A stretch of 64,000 nucleotides of DNA from assembly GCA_963971425.1 (NCBI GenBank), contig OZ020514.1, forward strand, positions 18,821,406-18,885,405. Direction: 5' to 3'. Under the pieces are notes generated by a model. That model was not told where the DNA came from, made no database searches, and worked only from the letters and a program-made list of their open reading frames with translations. Numbering within the stretch: position 1 is the first letter of the stretch; every line of letters begins with the position of its first letter. Below, one piece after another: positions 11,722 to 22,456 of the stretch. This DNA is from Bryoerythrophyllum caledonicum (lineage: Eukaryota; Streptophyta; Bryopsida; Pottiales; Pottiaceae). A program made the translations under genes and the position numbers.

Positions 11722-12400
11722 CTCAACCTTTTAATCCAACTCCGATTTCGCCTATGGCAGATGGGGTCGGCTTTGCTGTTCGTGTGCGTGATGTCCATGT
11801 TGATGGTGCTCCTGGCGGTTTGACTCTTTCGGTCCCTACTCAACTTATAGAAGAGCCATCTCATGCGGTAGCTGCGGTGGAGGGAGAAGAGGTGTGCATG
11901 GAGGAGCGCGTCGACTACGAGCCGTCTCCCGAGCCTCGCGGGCCATAGTCATCAGAGGTGGATAAGGTTGGCTAGCTTTTTAATACATTTTTGCCCGTTT
12001 TATCACGAAGTGCAGCCTTGATTTTTTGGAATGACTGTACTCAACCTCAGACTCAGTAGGTTTTTTCTTGGATGTGTTTCCATGCAAGCGTCGGATCCAT
12101 ACGCATTTTGATGTACTTTACGAGGAGTGTATATTTTTGTATATACAATGTTATCATAATTCAAAGAATTGTTTAACGATTCATTTTCTTCAATTGTTTC
12201 TCAGATTGGATTGGATGACATTGTCCACCGTCCTCTTGCATTGAAGTCTCCAATTGGGATAGTTGTATCCCAGTCGCTATGTGGGGGGGAATTTGTGCAA
12301 GCAGTGGCAATTCCATTGCATATTATTCAATCTTCATTTTATCACGTACCTACCACTTATTGCTACCATTGACTGTATTGTGTGTTGGTCCTGTCCCTAG

Positions 12401-13203
12401 ATCTTGTTCCTAGAACTGTGTCCGTTGTTGAGAGCGCCGGACCAGCAAAGTGGCTAAATCTCGTCACGGATTTGAATGGCATTCTATGCGTGACGGATTC
12501 AGTCTCTATTGCTGTGAGGCTTACCGCGCATAGCTCACAATGGACTGATTATTTGTCGACCATTCCTACCTTGCTTGGACCAAAGGCGGTCTACTTTCGT
12601 CCTAGTGTTCGTGAGTTCTTATCGGTCATCGGAAACTTTCTGAACTCTGTCGTCATCTGGAGCTCTATGAAGAAATCCATAGTCGAGGCAATTGCGGCTT
12701 GTCTCTTTAGGGATCTGGAGCCTCCTATTCTTGTTCTAGGTCAAGAGAAATGTTCACAGATAAAAACTTCTCGGAATGTGTACCTCATGGCTAAAGATAA
12801 TAAGGAGAAGCCAATGTTTTTGAAAACCTTGTCGAAAACGTCGTTTAGCCTTCGGCATGAGTCGGTAGTCTTTAACTCCGACAACACTCTTCTCATAGAT
12901 GACAGCCTGGAGAAGAGTGTTTGTAATTTTACCGGGAACGCCATCTTCCTGCCTCCATGGAGACGCGGAGATACGAATGATAATGTCCTTACCGGGATCC
13001 TTCTTTTGTGGCTTCGCCGCTTGCATTCTGAATGTCCTCTCGAGCAGTTGAAGAATTACATCGACAGTAATCGTACAGGGGCACCTCTTTTGTTGCGTAA
13101 TAGTCCCATAATGAAGCATATCATTGATGGAATGGCGCTCTCCACAAGGAACATGGGTACTATGTACGAGATTCCCAATGTTTTTAAATTAGCTCCTAAA
13201 TAG
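12401..13203 (+). CDS. FCP1/NIF (CTD-phosphatase-like) domain exon, catalytic motif degenerate
   Basis: An open stretch of about 267 codons follows a possible acceptor (GTCCCTAG, ending at 12400) and has no good ATG, so it is probably an internal or terminal exon. In order it shows WLNLVTDLNGIL (12469: DLNG where the family has D-x-D-G-T), VYFRPSVREFL (RP box), VVIWSSMKK (the T-A-S region), FLKTLSK, and LLIDDSLEKS with the conserved Asp pair at 12898-12903, then AIFLPPWRRGDTNDNVL. This order and spacing are those of the HAD-superfamily FCP1 homology domain, which removes phosphate from Ser/Thr, classically on the RNA polymerase II tail. The second catalytic Asp is Asn and the following Thr is Ile, so activity is doubtful. 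It lies on the same strand as, and 450 bp after, the ParB-motif gene, and could be its 3' exon, a second gene or a captured host gene. Confidence 0.7.
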
Positions 13204-13505
13204 TTGTAGGAGTAACTCCTACTCAAGATATAGGGGAACTTCATATATTTAGGGGTTTTCAATGTAGGTTTAGTGCGCCGGATACATTTTGTTCTATACT
13301 TGTAGCTAAAACGTACTTGTAAATCTTGTATATATTTTGAAAATTGTTAATATATAAATCCATTCGTTTTCTCCTTCTACATATTTGTCGTGTTTGTCAC
13401 CTCTTATGATGCCATGAACTTATCTTCAAGTCAAGCATAATTTCATTGCCTTGCATGTGTTCATGTTCTTTCTCTCATTCCTTGCTTTATTCCAATGTAT
13501 TTCAG

Positions 13506-14248
13506 GTTTCAAAGTCTAGTGTTGATCCTACCGCATGCCTGAATATTGGTAGTATCTGCCCTCGGATGTTAGCGTCATTCCGGAGTACTCTGGGTCTTAT
13601 GGTGGTGACATCTCCCAGCCCCAGTAATTGAAACCATATCTTATGTGCACTGTAACTGATGTTGCCTCTGCTATCATGGACATCTCCAAGTAGAAGGTCG
13701 ATGATGGTGTTGTGGATAGCCTTCCCGAGCGGAAGGCTGGGATAGTGCCTGTTGCATCCCCTTCACCTCTTAAGCGAATGTTTGCTGAAGTTCAAGATAG
13801 AACCGATTGTACTCCTCAACGGAAGCTTTACGGAGATGATGGTGTCGATCTGAACATGGAGAAGGAGGATGTGCCTAATTCTTCCGATTGTAGATAGCCG
13901 CCTGCTAAGCAAAGCCGGTATTTCGCTACACGTTCTCAAGGTGCTATGAAGGACATAGCCCGTCACAGTCGTTCACTGAGGTGTCAAACTCAATCTGTGG
14001 GTATACAGCCAAGGCTTCGAAGCTCAAGACCGTCAACGAATCAAGTGAAGTCTGTTCCGTCTCGAGTTCGTGATGGTTGTGGGGCTCTTATTGGTCTGTG
14101 TCCTATGTCATCACTTTCTGAGAGTGTGTTGGCAGTTGACTCGGATTGGTGTTTTAAGCCTTATTCTCGAAGAAGGAAAATCATGATTGGTTATGCAAAA
14201 TTTAAAGAGCAAGAGGCATTGCGTCTGAAGGCCCAAGGACTTGAGTAA
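13506..14248 (+). pseudogene. Decayed downstream exon of the FCP1-like gene, function unknown
   Basis: After a TTTCAG acceptor at 13505 a reading frame can be followed to a stop at 14246. It contains the stretches YLPSDVSVIPEYSGSYGG, RKAGIVPVASPSPLKRMF, KQSRYFATRSQGAMKDIARH and the basic C-terminus KPYSRRRKIMIGYAKFKEQE. In-frame stops occur near 13558 (TAG), 13626 (TAA), 13692 (TAG) and 13895 (TAG), and the first 40 bp are open only in another frame. The product is basic with low-complexity patches, and I recognise no family. Its position after the FCP1-like exon suggests the same transcript, but no splice donor could be fixed. Confidence 0.45.
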
Positions 14249-14887
14249 AATGTATCTAATAGATACATTTAGTAGACAATATTATATGATGATTCTATAT
14301 GTTAGGGTTGATTATTCTAGAATCTATTCGGGAAGTTGTCTCCGTGTATAGCTAGCAGTGAGTTGTTTGGATTTTATAAATAAAGTTTTCTAAATGATTC
14401 ATTTCGTTTGTGCATATTATTCTAAATGCATGTATATTTGTATGGGGTTCTATTATTAATAATTTGTAGTTGGAATCGTTGCATGTTTACTTCGCTTTTG
14501 CCTTCTACCATGCTAACACCTTTGTTTTGTCACTTTTGATTTCTAATTTTAGATTTCCATTTTTCAGGAGCATTTAGTTTTGGTGAATGGTTGGTTCTCT
14601 ATGGTAGTAGCGAAGATAGATCTATCATGTCATACCACTTTAAATTAACAATTAACTTAATGTCTAAGTCTTTAGTTATTATTTGAAATATAACACAATA
14701 GTATGTACTCTAAGAGAACTTTCTTCCAATATAGGCACTCCCTAACTTGTTGATAATTGGCCCAAATTCAGTAAATTACCTTTTCTTCTAAGATAAATAT
14801 TTAGAGTTTTTCCATTACAATGTTGGGGGGATTGCTTGGTGATGCTTTTCCTTATGTTGTTTATTGTATTTTACAGTTTGCAATTAA
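14249..14887 (+). terminator. Non-coding gap with a possible polyadenylation signal
   Basis: There is no gene here. An AATAAA hexamer at 14379-14384, about 130 bp after the last stop, could serve as the polyadenylation signal of the FCP1-like transcription unit. A small hairpin (TGTATCTAATAGATACA) begins near 14251. The rest is AT-rich and leads to the broken edge of the minus-strand retroelement. Confidence 0.3.
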
Positions 14888-15836
14888 CTATACACGTTGT
14901 TTATTGTTCTGAAATAATAGGCTTTTAGTCTCAAAATTCACAATTTGTCTCATTTTATTGAATATAGTGTTAGTATAGTAACCCGCTATAGATTCAATAG
15001 GATACACCTGAAAACTTTGTAATTGATCTTGCAAGGTATTATGATAAGACTGAGGTCTAAACCTTGCCAAAAATGCATCTTTTAAAGTATCCCAGTCTGC
15101 TGGTCGAGGATTTAATGCTGCATACCACCTCTGAGCTTCCCCTAGTAAATTACCAGGAAAACTAGTGATATACATATCAACTGCTAAATTATTAGCTATT
15201 GCCACTACTTGGAATCTTTCCAAGTAGGAATCTGGATCCTCTCCTAAATCTCCATAGAATATGGAAAATAGAGCTATATTAAGCATCATAGGATGCGCCA
15301 TAGCAACGGGATCAACCAAGGGGTCGTCAGGAGTAGGAGGGATTGAAGGTGGTGAGGATAATGAGGACCTACTAGAGGTAGAATTAACCGTAGAAGTGTC
15401 AGAAGGAGAAGTCCTCCCAGAAGTACCTGAGGAATGTCCAGCTGGACTCTCTACTTTTGATGGTGGTTCTGAGTGTTCTTCTTCTTCACTAACACTATTA
15501 AGTTTACTTTCACCTCCTTTAGGCTCACTTTGCCCACTTACGTCAAATTCTTCCTCTTTAATATGATTATACTTAACTTCCTCTTCCTCCACACTAGATT
15601 GGTCAATCTCTTCTTGTATGTCAAAATTTAAAGTAGTAGGTCTAAAAATTCGGCTAAATGCTTCTAATATTTCCTTACAAAACTCATATTTTTCTTCCTC
15701 ATTTTCCAATGGTCTGGCATTAAGAAAGTGGTCAATAGATTCTCTTGCTTCATTTTGAGTAAATATTGGTATTTCTAATTTTGACTCAAATCTTTGGGCA
15801 AAAAAACTTGGATAGGGAGTCTCAAAGTCTGTTTGG
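14888..15836 (-). pseudogene. Ty3/gypsy-type retrotransposon gag, truncated
   Basis: Read on the minus strand from about 15836, an acidic Ser/Pro-rich N-terminal part (EEEEVKYNHIKEEE, SSRSSLSSPPSIPPTP) leads into a retrotransposon gag core near 15290-14990. The core motifs are FYGDLGEDPDSYLERFQ, AQRWYAALNPRPADWD, LKDAFLARFRP and ESIAGYY, which are typical of plant Ty3/gypsy nucleocapsid precursors that coat element RNA. Homology stops near MRQIVNF, and no zinc knuckle, protease or reverse transcriptase follows, so the element is broken at about 14930. An in-frame TAA near 15839 separates it from the upstream frames. An LTR and primer-binding site on the same strand lie upstream. Confidence 0.8.
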
Positions 15837-16169
15837 TTTTAGGAGTTACCTACTTCGTAGGTACGATCAATTGTGAAGGAGTGTGGTATGGGGATTCTAA
15901 ACAATTGTTCTAACTCATCAAGTTGTTCAACGTTAACGTTAAGTATATCTACATTAACAAGTTTTTCATCTTCCTCTTTTGAGGATTCTTCCTTTTCTAA
16001 GGAATTAGACCAAACTTTCTCGCTTTGGGTCTCCCAATTTACTTCATTTGGGCTATTAGAACAACAAGAGTGAGTAGTATATTTTTTATCTTTTTCTTTT
16101 TCCTACATATTCCTTTTCATGATTTTTTAAAGCTGCGAGTACTAACTCTTTTGGGGTAAATTGTGCTTT

Positions 16170-17564
16170 TTTTTATTCTGACTGAGGAGAATTTGGAGGG
16201 TCGGGTAGTGTCTTATATATTTTTTCCCTTTTTGTTTGTCTCAATGCCTTTACTAAGGCTTTTTCTATTTCATCATCTAGTTTGAATGGAGGAGTTGTAA
16301 CAGTGTTAAAGGTAGGATTATGTATTCCTAACACTGTAGATGATTGTTTTTTCTCTGCCCTTTTCTTATAACGTTGAGCTCTCTCAGCGTATTGTTTTTC
16401 TCTTTTCTCTTTGTCTTTTCCTGACATTAGTAATCCCCATAGAGTTTTAATCTTTAACTTTATTTTTTATTTTTTTATTTATTTTTATTTTTTAGAATTT
16501 TTAATTTAAGCAAAGATAAATGGCCTCCTCTGTAAGATTCATTTCCTTAACATCTTCATGGATATGCCTAGGATAACTTAAAGTAGTCAACAGCTCTCCC
16601 ATCTCCTCCGCAGTCACCTAGTGACTTAACTCTCCAAGTAATCCATCTATCACGTCCTCAAGTATTTTTAACTCTTTCCTATCATTAGGTGCAAGAGTTT
16701 TATAACGTTGAACTTTGGTTATTATGCGTCTTATTAGTCTAGATCTTCTACTCAGAGGACTCTCCCATGGTTGTTCCATAAAGGAATTTGGTAATGATAC
16801 CAAGTTGTTAGGGTAAAGTTTTCTACTTTGATCATTAATGGTAAAGGTTCAATAAATAATTCCCTTGGGTATTTAAATTTTCGTAAAAGACCATTAATGA
16901 TATCAATCATCTTTTTTGAATTTTTATTATTTTCCTTAATTCTTTCTATCTCCTTCCCCAAAAGGTTAAATAATTTTAATTCATTATACTTTATTTTTTC
17001 ATAGATTATTAACAATCTTTTCAATCTAGTTCTTAAGTCCTTAGGTGTTTCATTTTCAAGGTTTATTGAATAAAGACATAATAAATCAAAAGCTATAGTC
17101 ACGGAAAGTTCTGGGTCCTTAGACAAGAAATCTGGGAAAAACCTGTTAGTTTGGAAATTAAGTTTACTATAAATAAAGATATAAGTTTCTTTATCAAACT
17201 TATATCTGTTCCAATCTCCAATACCTTTAGAAATTAAGGGTTGGGATTGAAGTTTTAATCTACCGTATTGAGCAAAAAGAAATTGTAGTTGGTATTTCAA
17301 ATACAATGTCTTTTTCTAGACAATTACTTCATTAAATCCTTCACCTTTATCCCACATTTTATTTAGAATTATTTGTTTAATTTCTATCGGTAATTGTTCA
17401 AACTTTTCCTTAAAGTCTCTATCAATTTTTGGGTGCGCTACATTAAATTGAAAACCTTGACCATAATACGCACCTCTATAAACACGATATAGGGCGTTAA
17501 ATAAATATGGTCCTTTGAAGAAGTCACTTAGACTTTCTTCATTAATTTCCCATGGAAAAGACAT
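16170..17564 (-). pseudogene. 5' part of the retrotransposon coding region, broken frames
   Basis: Minus-strand frames start at an ATG (17564, MSFPWEINEESLSDFFKG). They continue through KFEQLPIEIKQIILNKMWDKG, a Leu/Lys-rich helical part (DLRTRLKRLLIIYEKIKYNE, IIDIINGLLRKFKYPRELF) and a basic segment (KEKREKQYAERAQRYKKRAE) near 16400. The frames are separated by stops near 17316, 16752 and 16618. The position just downstream of the primer-binding site and upstream of gag fits the leader or N-terminal polyprotein region of the same element. I do not recognise a domain. Confidence 0.5.
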
Positions 17565-17758
17565 GTTCTTCTAACTTTTCTTCTGATGGATTCTCTCTCT
17601 AGGTATGTCCAATTCACTTTGGATCAAACTTTTAATTTTAGTGTTTTTTATAGTAGACCTCCTTGTTCAATAATACACTTTAATTCACAATAAGACTTAA
17701 GTATTCAACCTAATTTAATGACAAGTTTCTTCAATTAAAAACTACTTGACACTTGGCG

Positions 17759-17787
17759 GTACCATCCCCAACATGGTCGCCAAAAAA
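17759..17787 (-). promoter_or_regulatory. Retrotransposon primer-binding site
   Basis: On the minus strand the sequence directly after the LTR reads TTTGGCGACCATGTTGGGGA. It resembles the TGGCGCC..TTGCCGGGGA-type tRNA-complementary site of plant Ty3/gypsy elements. It lies 1-2 bp inside the inner LTR edge, exactly where reverse transcription would be primed. Confidence 0.65.
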
Positions 17788-17788
17788 A

Positions 17789-19596
17789 TGTAAAGTGGAA
17801 AATTCACATTTGCAAAACACCCAAGACTCACACAAGTCTCTCTATGATTCTAAACTCTTTCTCGGGATGGTCCAGCGTCAACCATTAAGTAGTTTGTCTT
17901 TAATTATAGGTCAAAAAGCTATCTTTCTATTGAATTACTTAAGTTTATGCACTTGTTTTTAAGGAATTAAGCCTTAAAATACATATCACATTTAACAATC
18001 CACTCTTAAGGTATGAATCCCAAGGATTTAAGTGCTTAGGTAGAGCCTTACTCCTCTAAAGAGCCTTGCTCTTAAGTTAACTATGAATATGCACGTTTGT
18101 TAGTTTCCTATACTTTTGCCATCTTCGGCTCTTGGATACTATCCATTGCACTCATGGTTGATTCCTTAATTAATTCCATTTAGAATTCACGAACTTACCT
18201 TGTGCAATTCGTTCCACTTCTCACGTACGTCTCACGGTTCACATACTCACGTAACCACGTACTTATCACAAGTGTTAGACTCAAACAACACGCAAGTTAG
18301 ATTAAGCCTCTAAATATTTCTACTCTAAGTCCGGACTTAAGTCTAACCTATCTATTAGTCCTTAACACTTAAATGCAAAAAGAGTATCTTCACTCTTATA
18401 CTTGCATGACTTAAGTTTCGTAACTCAGACTTAAGTTTTATCATTCAGACTTAAATCTTCCCTCACTATAGACTTAAGTCCTAACACTCAGATTTAAGTC
18501 ATGTTGTTTATATTTAAGTTCTTTCTCACCCTATACTTAAGTCCTATCACTTGGACTTAAGTCCTGTCACTTATACTTAAGTCCTTTTCCACTGTAGACT
18601 TAATTTTTCTTATTTACACATGCACAAGACTCCCGTCTTATGTCTTAATACTTAAGTTTCCACACTTAAACTTAAGTCCTACATCAATTACTTATGCATC
18701 CCTCACATTAATGCATTAAGTTTCTTACTCCAAATTAATTTCTAAATGCTTTACATACACTTAGAATTATTACATTAATATTCGCAATGTCACTTTGACA
18801 TAGTTAGGATCTTTCTTAACTTTATCTCTTGAAGTTTTAATATTAAGTATTCATATTTCACTCATATGCAATACATTAAATTTAATTCATCAACACACAC
18901 AATTTCATGTCACATGATTAATTATGATAATATCCTAATTTTTACAATGAAGATCTAAATAAATAAATAATGCATTTATGCATAAGAATTTAATTACAAT
19001 TAATACCTCATGCATATAATTGCATTTACAAAGCACAATGTCAAATTTATTCTATGAAACACTAATATTATTGCAATTATACATATTAATTAAGTCACAC
19101 ACAAGACTTTACATATGCAAATTCAATAATAATGATATATTAATAATTTCACACATAACATAATATTCTTACAACATAAGAGAATTCTTCAATTACTAGC
19201 TTTTTCACCTAAGCTAGGGCTCACTCCAATCTTCCTCCAAGGAATGTCTATGGTAATGGCAAAGAATGCTAAAAATTCAAGCTAGTCATTCTACTCAAAT
19301 CCAAGAGGCACACCTCTTGGAAAAACGGTTTTGCCTATAATTAACCATTAAGATTAATTCCACTAAATCCTCACATCTATTCGTATCTAGATATGAAAAG
19401 GCACACCCTTCCCAAAGGGTGCGAGTTCAACCCTTTTCCCATTAATCCTTATATCTTGGATATGAATAGATATTTTTCAATTAATTAACTACTTAATGTA
19501 AACTTAATCATTAATTATTTGATTCTCCATATATCTACAACCCTTTTTACACTTAATTTTCTGAAAAAAACTATTTTTAGGATTTAGGCTCTACAA
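17789..19596 (-). mobile_element. 5' LTR of the Ty3/gypsy-type element, rich in GACTTAAGTC
   Basis: The LTR begins TGTAGAGCC at 19596 (minus strand) and ends CA at 17789, giving 1808 bp. Its start and a middle block (GAGTGAGCCCTAGCTTA, CCAAGAGGTGTGCC) also occur in the plus-strand LTR at 34019-35636. Between 18330 and 18680 the palindrome GACTTAAGTC occurs exactly at 18334, 18471 and 18554, and about ten more times with one or two changes. No partner LTR remains in the window on the 3' side, since the element is broken at 14930. Confidence 0.7.
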
Positions 19597-20260
19597 TCCC
19601 AAAACATCAAACCTCAACACACAATCATTACGCATTGAGCTTCGAAACAAAATAAAAAATAACATACACACAGAATGTGTCGCAACATAAACACAATAAT
19701 TCAACACACCTAAACACAATGCAGCACATTGAACATTCAAATCAAAACACCTAAACACAATGCACCACAAAAAGTATCACCAAACTACACATATCAAAAG
19801 CAATGCAAGACAATGCATTTAAACATGAATGTGTGCACTTACCTTTAAAACTAAGAAATCCGACAAAAATATTGCACGTCTTGTTCCTCGTTCACGTCGA
19901 TCCTCCGCGCACAGACGTTTCAGACTCTACGTGCTCACAAACTCACACAACCGTAATCCTCACGTCCTACAAACCCTATTCGTAGAATAACAAAGCGCTG
20001 CAGAGAAATTGCGCAACAAACCCTAAACTCCAGCGCTACAGTATACACAAACTCAACAAACCCTATAGAAAACGAAACGAACACAAAATGCAAAGATTGC
20101 GCCGACAACGCAAAGACGAAACAACGCAAAGAACAACTCACAAAACTAAAACAACAAGCCGCAACTCTAACATTGAAAACTTTGACAGCAACAAAGAGAG
20201 AAAGGAGAGTCACGCCACGACTTCGTGGAGGTACTTCCTCGGGCACCTAAAGCCGTGGAG
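19597..20260 (-). promoter_or_regulatory. Leader-like sequence with splice donor, minus strand
   Basis: Read on the minus strand this block is TG-rich with repeated AGGGTTTGT words, like the leader at 5810-6240. It contains a good donor, TTTTAAAG/GTAAGTGC, at about 19847-19842. No protein is recognisable. It looks like the first exon and 5' intron of a gene or element into which the LTR element has inserted. The gene itself is not visible. Confidence 0.3.
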
Positions 20261-20284
20261 GGTCAAAACCCTGTAGCCGTGTGG

Positions 20285-20390
20285 TGCTCCCGAGATACCC
20301 TCGGGATACCCTTTGCGATATTGGGGTGAGACCCTTGGGTATTAATGGTGGATACCCGATCAATCATTCACCTTTTTTATTGATACCCGG
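20285..20390. repeat. GGGTATCC-type hairpins
   Basis: GATACCCTCGGGATACCC (from about 20294), then GGGTATTAATGGTGGATACCC (20336-20356), and a further GATACCCGG near 20380 make several overlapping inverted copies of GGGTATC within 100 bp. They lie at the start side of the minus-strand leader-like block. Confidence 0.5.
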
Positions 20391-21151
20391 AATTTCAAGA
20401 ATTCAATTTAATCTCACTAGAACAAGTTCAAGATATCATGCGCGTTTAGTATTTCTCTACTCGTAAATTTCCTACACAATTTATGTGAGCCATTAACACT
20501 TCAATTTTGCTTATTCCGGGACAACAAGCAGGAAGCAAAGAAAAGTGATTATTTCCAATTTCAACCGTATGATCTCAATTAAGACTTATAAATTGACATA
20601 TTCTCAATATTACACAAACTTTGATTGCACGGAAGTGAACGATTATAGTGTTTAGATTAAAAACAAGATTAAAGTGTTTGGTTTTCTTTCATGCTATAAG
20701 TGGATCAGTTGGCTTTGACTTGACTCCATTTCAATTTTTGCATTACACAAGGAATAAATTCATTACCATCGTGATATATAAGTTCCTCCTACACCAGTTA
20801 TTTGGTGTTGGAGAGGGGTGAAGCACATTTAAAATAATTTTAAATTTTGATGCTACCATTTAAGATTCTATTACTTTGAATTCAAGTTTTTCTTTTTTGT
20901 GAATTTGATATATTTTACTATGAGAATCGAACACCCAATAGGTAGGTTTAGACCACATCTTGCAGTAGTAAAATTATAAAGTAAATGTTGGTACACACTT
21001 TAGCTCTAGTGGAGCTAAAGTGTGCATATTTCTTTTTAGTTTCCTACACTTAGTGATGGTGCACACTTTAGCTCTAATGGAGCTGAAGTATGCATATTTT
21101 CTTTTTAGTTCTCTTCATTTAGTGATGATGTAGAGTTTAGTTTACACTAAA

Positions 21152-22456
21152 GATTGCTTTCAATGTAAGAGTACGAATAGTGTAGTTAGCCTAGTACACT
21201 ATTTGTTAACAAGTTGGCAATTAGTGTTAGGCGCCAATGTCATGAATATTAACCCTCAATCGTCCACCTACTCTAGTTGACTTTGTACTAGCCCCCAATC
21301 AAAACCCTACCCTAGCACACAAATTTGTTAGTTGTTAAATAATGTTAGCCCACAATCTCCTGCCCCCCGGCCGCCATGCATTTATTCTTCTTGTCTCATC
21401 CTCAACCTCATCTTCTTTTCCTCCGATTTTCCACTATTCCCATTCCCATCTCTTGCATTCCTTTTACATTTTTAATGAAAATCTAATGAATTCTTAATGA
21501 AGGTTTGAAGAATATTAATGAATAGTTGTATATCTCTATATTTTAAGAACAATTCAAGAATATTTAAATATTATTTAATGAATAGTTGTAGTTCTGTATA
21601 TTTTGAGAACAATTAAAGAATATTTAAATATTATTTAATGAATCTTTAGAGTTTTAAAAGTATATTTTATGACAGTTTAATGAATATTTGTATATTTAAT
21701 GATTATTTATAGAGTATTTAATGAATAGTTAATGAATAGTTAATGAATAGTTAATGAATAGTTAATGAATAGTTAATGAATAGTTAATGAATAGTTAATG
21801 AATAGTTAATGAATAGTTAATGAATAGTTAATGAATAGTTAATGAATAGTTAATGAATAGTTAATGAATAGTTAATGAATAGTTAATAAATTTCTAATGT
21901 AAAATCAATATGTATTTTAATATTTTATGAATATTTACTGAATGTGTAATGCGTATTGAATGCATTTGTGATGGATATCTAATGAGTATTTAATTTCTAT
22001 TTCTATATTTATTGTATGTTTAAGTTTTTTTTCAAACCAAAAATCTTTGTTTTTCTCACTTTTGTTCCCAGAAGAATGTTCCAATTTTTCCAATCTTGTA
22101 CTTGTAGTTTCATTTTCCCTCCATATGTACATTCTACTTTGTCCAATTTTTGAGATTTAGTTTTTGCTCCATATCAACGTTCTATTTTTCCCAAAAAAAA
22201 TTCTTGCAAATTCTTGTTTTTCTACATGCACTCAACCCTTCTTTACTTTGATGCTCAAGATGTATACATTATCATTTTTTAGTTTTATACACTAAATGTC
22301 CACAAGTTAAAAACCTTATGTTCCACTATTTATTAGGATTGACATTTAGTGTAGTAGTTGACATTTAGTATAATATAGTTTTGTCACTACACTTATTGTA
22401 AATTATACAATTATTTTATGGGTTCGTATTTAATGTCGACTACACTAAAAGCCATC
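21152..22456. mobile_element. Nested non-autonomous element, copy 2
   Basis: The left end, GATTGCTTTCAATGTA, is a diverged form of the copy-1 end. The right end is TACACTAAAAGCCATC. Internal landmarks (TTTGTTAACAAGTTGGC, TCAATCGTCCACCTA, GACATTTAGTGTAGTAGTTG) occur in the same order as in the 3662-5402 copy. There is no coding capacity. Confidence 0.65.
21719..21887. repeat. 11-bp tandem repeat, about 15 units
   Basis: TTAATGAATAG is repeated head to tail without variation for about 165 bp, with degenerate units on both sides. It is an AT-rich minisatellite inside nested element copy 2. Confidence 0.95.

Larger units (their letters stand above)
7275..11948 (+). pseudogene. Multi-exon transposon-like gene with ParB-like motif, decayed
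   Basis: A long coding region is readable in segments. Frame 1 runs from 7275 (first good ATG 7288, MDPVDNYDYSG) to about 7800. The next frame runs 7815-8630, then 8805-10127 after an in-phase intron. The last exon runs from 10357, starting MFGTSFYGL, to about 11720, and after a 1-bp frame change to 11948. Ten internal stops interrupt it: TAG at 7786, 8454, 9075, 9183, 9621 and 11347, and TGA at 7429, 8511 and 10501, plus the frame change near 7800. At 8325-8354 the motif INGQHNVEAS, preceded by a variable basic region, resembles the G-[HQ]-H/R-x-x-A box of ParB/sulfiredoxin-fold domains. The C-terminal part is Pro/Ala-rich, with a short charged helix near 11240-11345. The family is unknown to me; the ParB link rests on one motif. 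The surrounding palindromes and the type of decay suggest an immobile transposon gene. Confidence 0.6.

Noticed and set aside
7288..11948. Alternative genetic code with TAG read as an amino acid
   Set aside because: TGA and frame changes also occur, nearby frames end in ordinary stops including TAA, and cytosine deamination in silenced elements explains the bias without a new code. It is kept only as a stated alternative.
16785..16815. AACTTGGTATCA on the minus strand as a second primer-binding site (tRNA-Met type)
   Set aside because: The match stops after TGGTATCA, there is no LTR edge next to it, and a better primer-binding site adjoins the LTR at 17787.
14888..17564. Remnant of an integrated plant virus
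   Set aside because: The gag core motifs, tRNA-type primer-binding site and TG...CA LTR are those of a Ty3/gypsy retrotransposon, and no movement-protein or capsid signature is visible.
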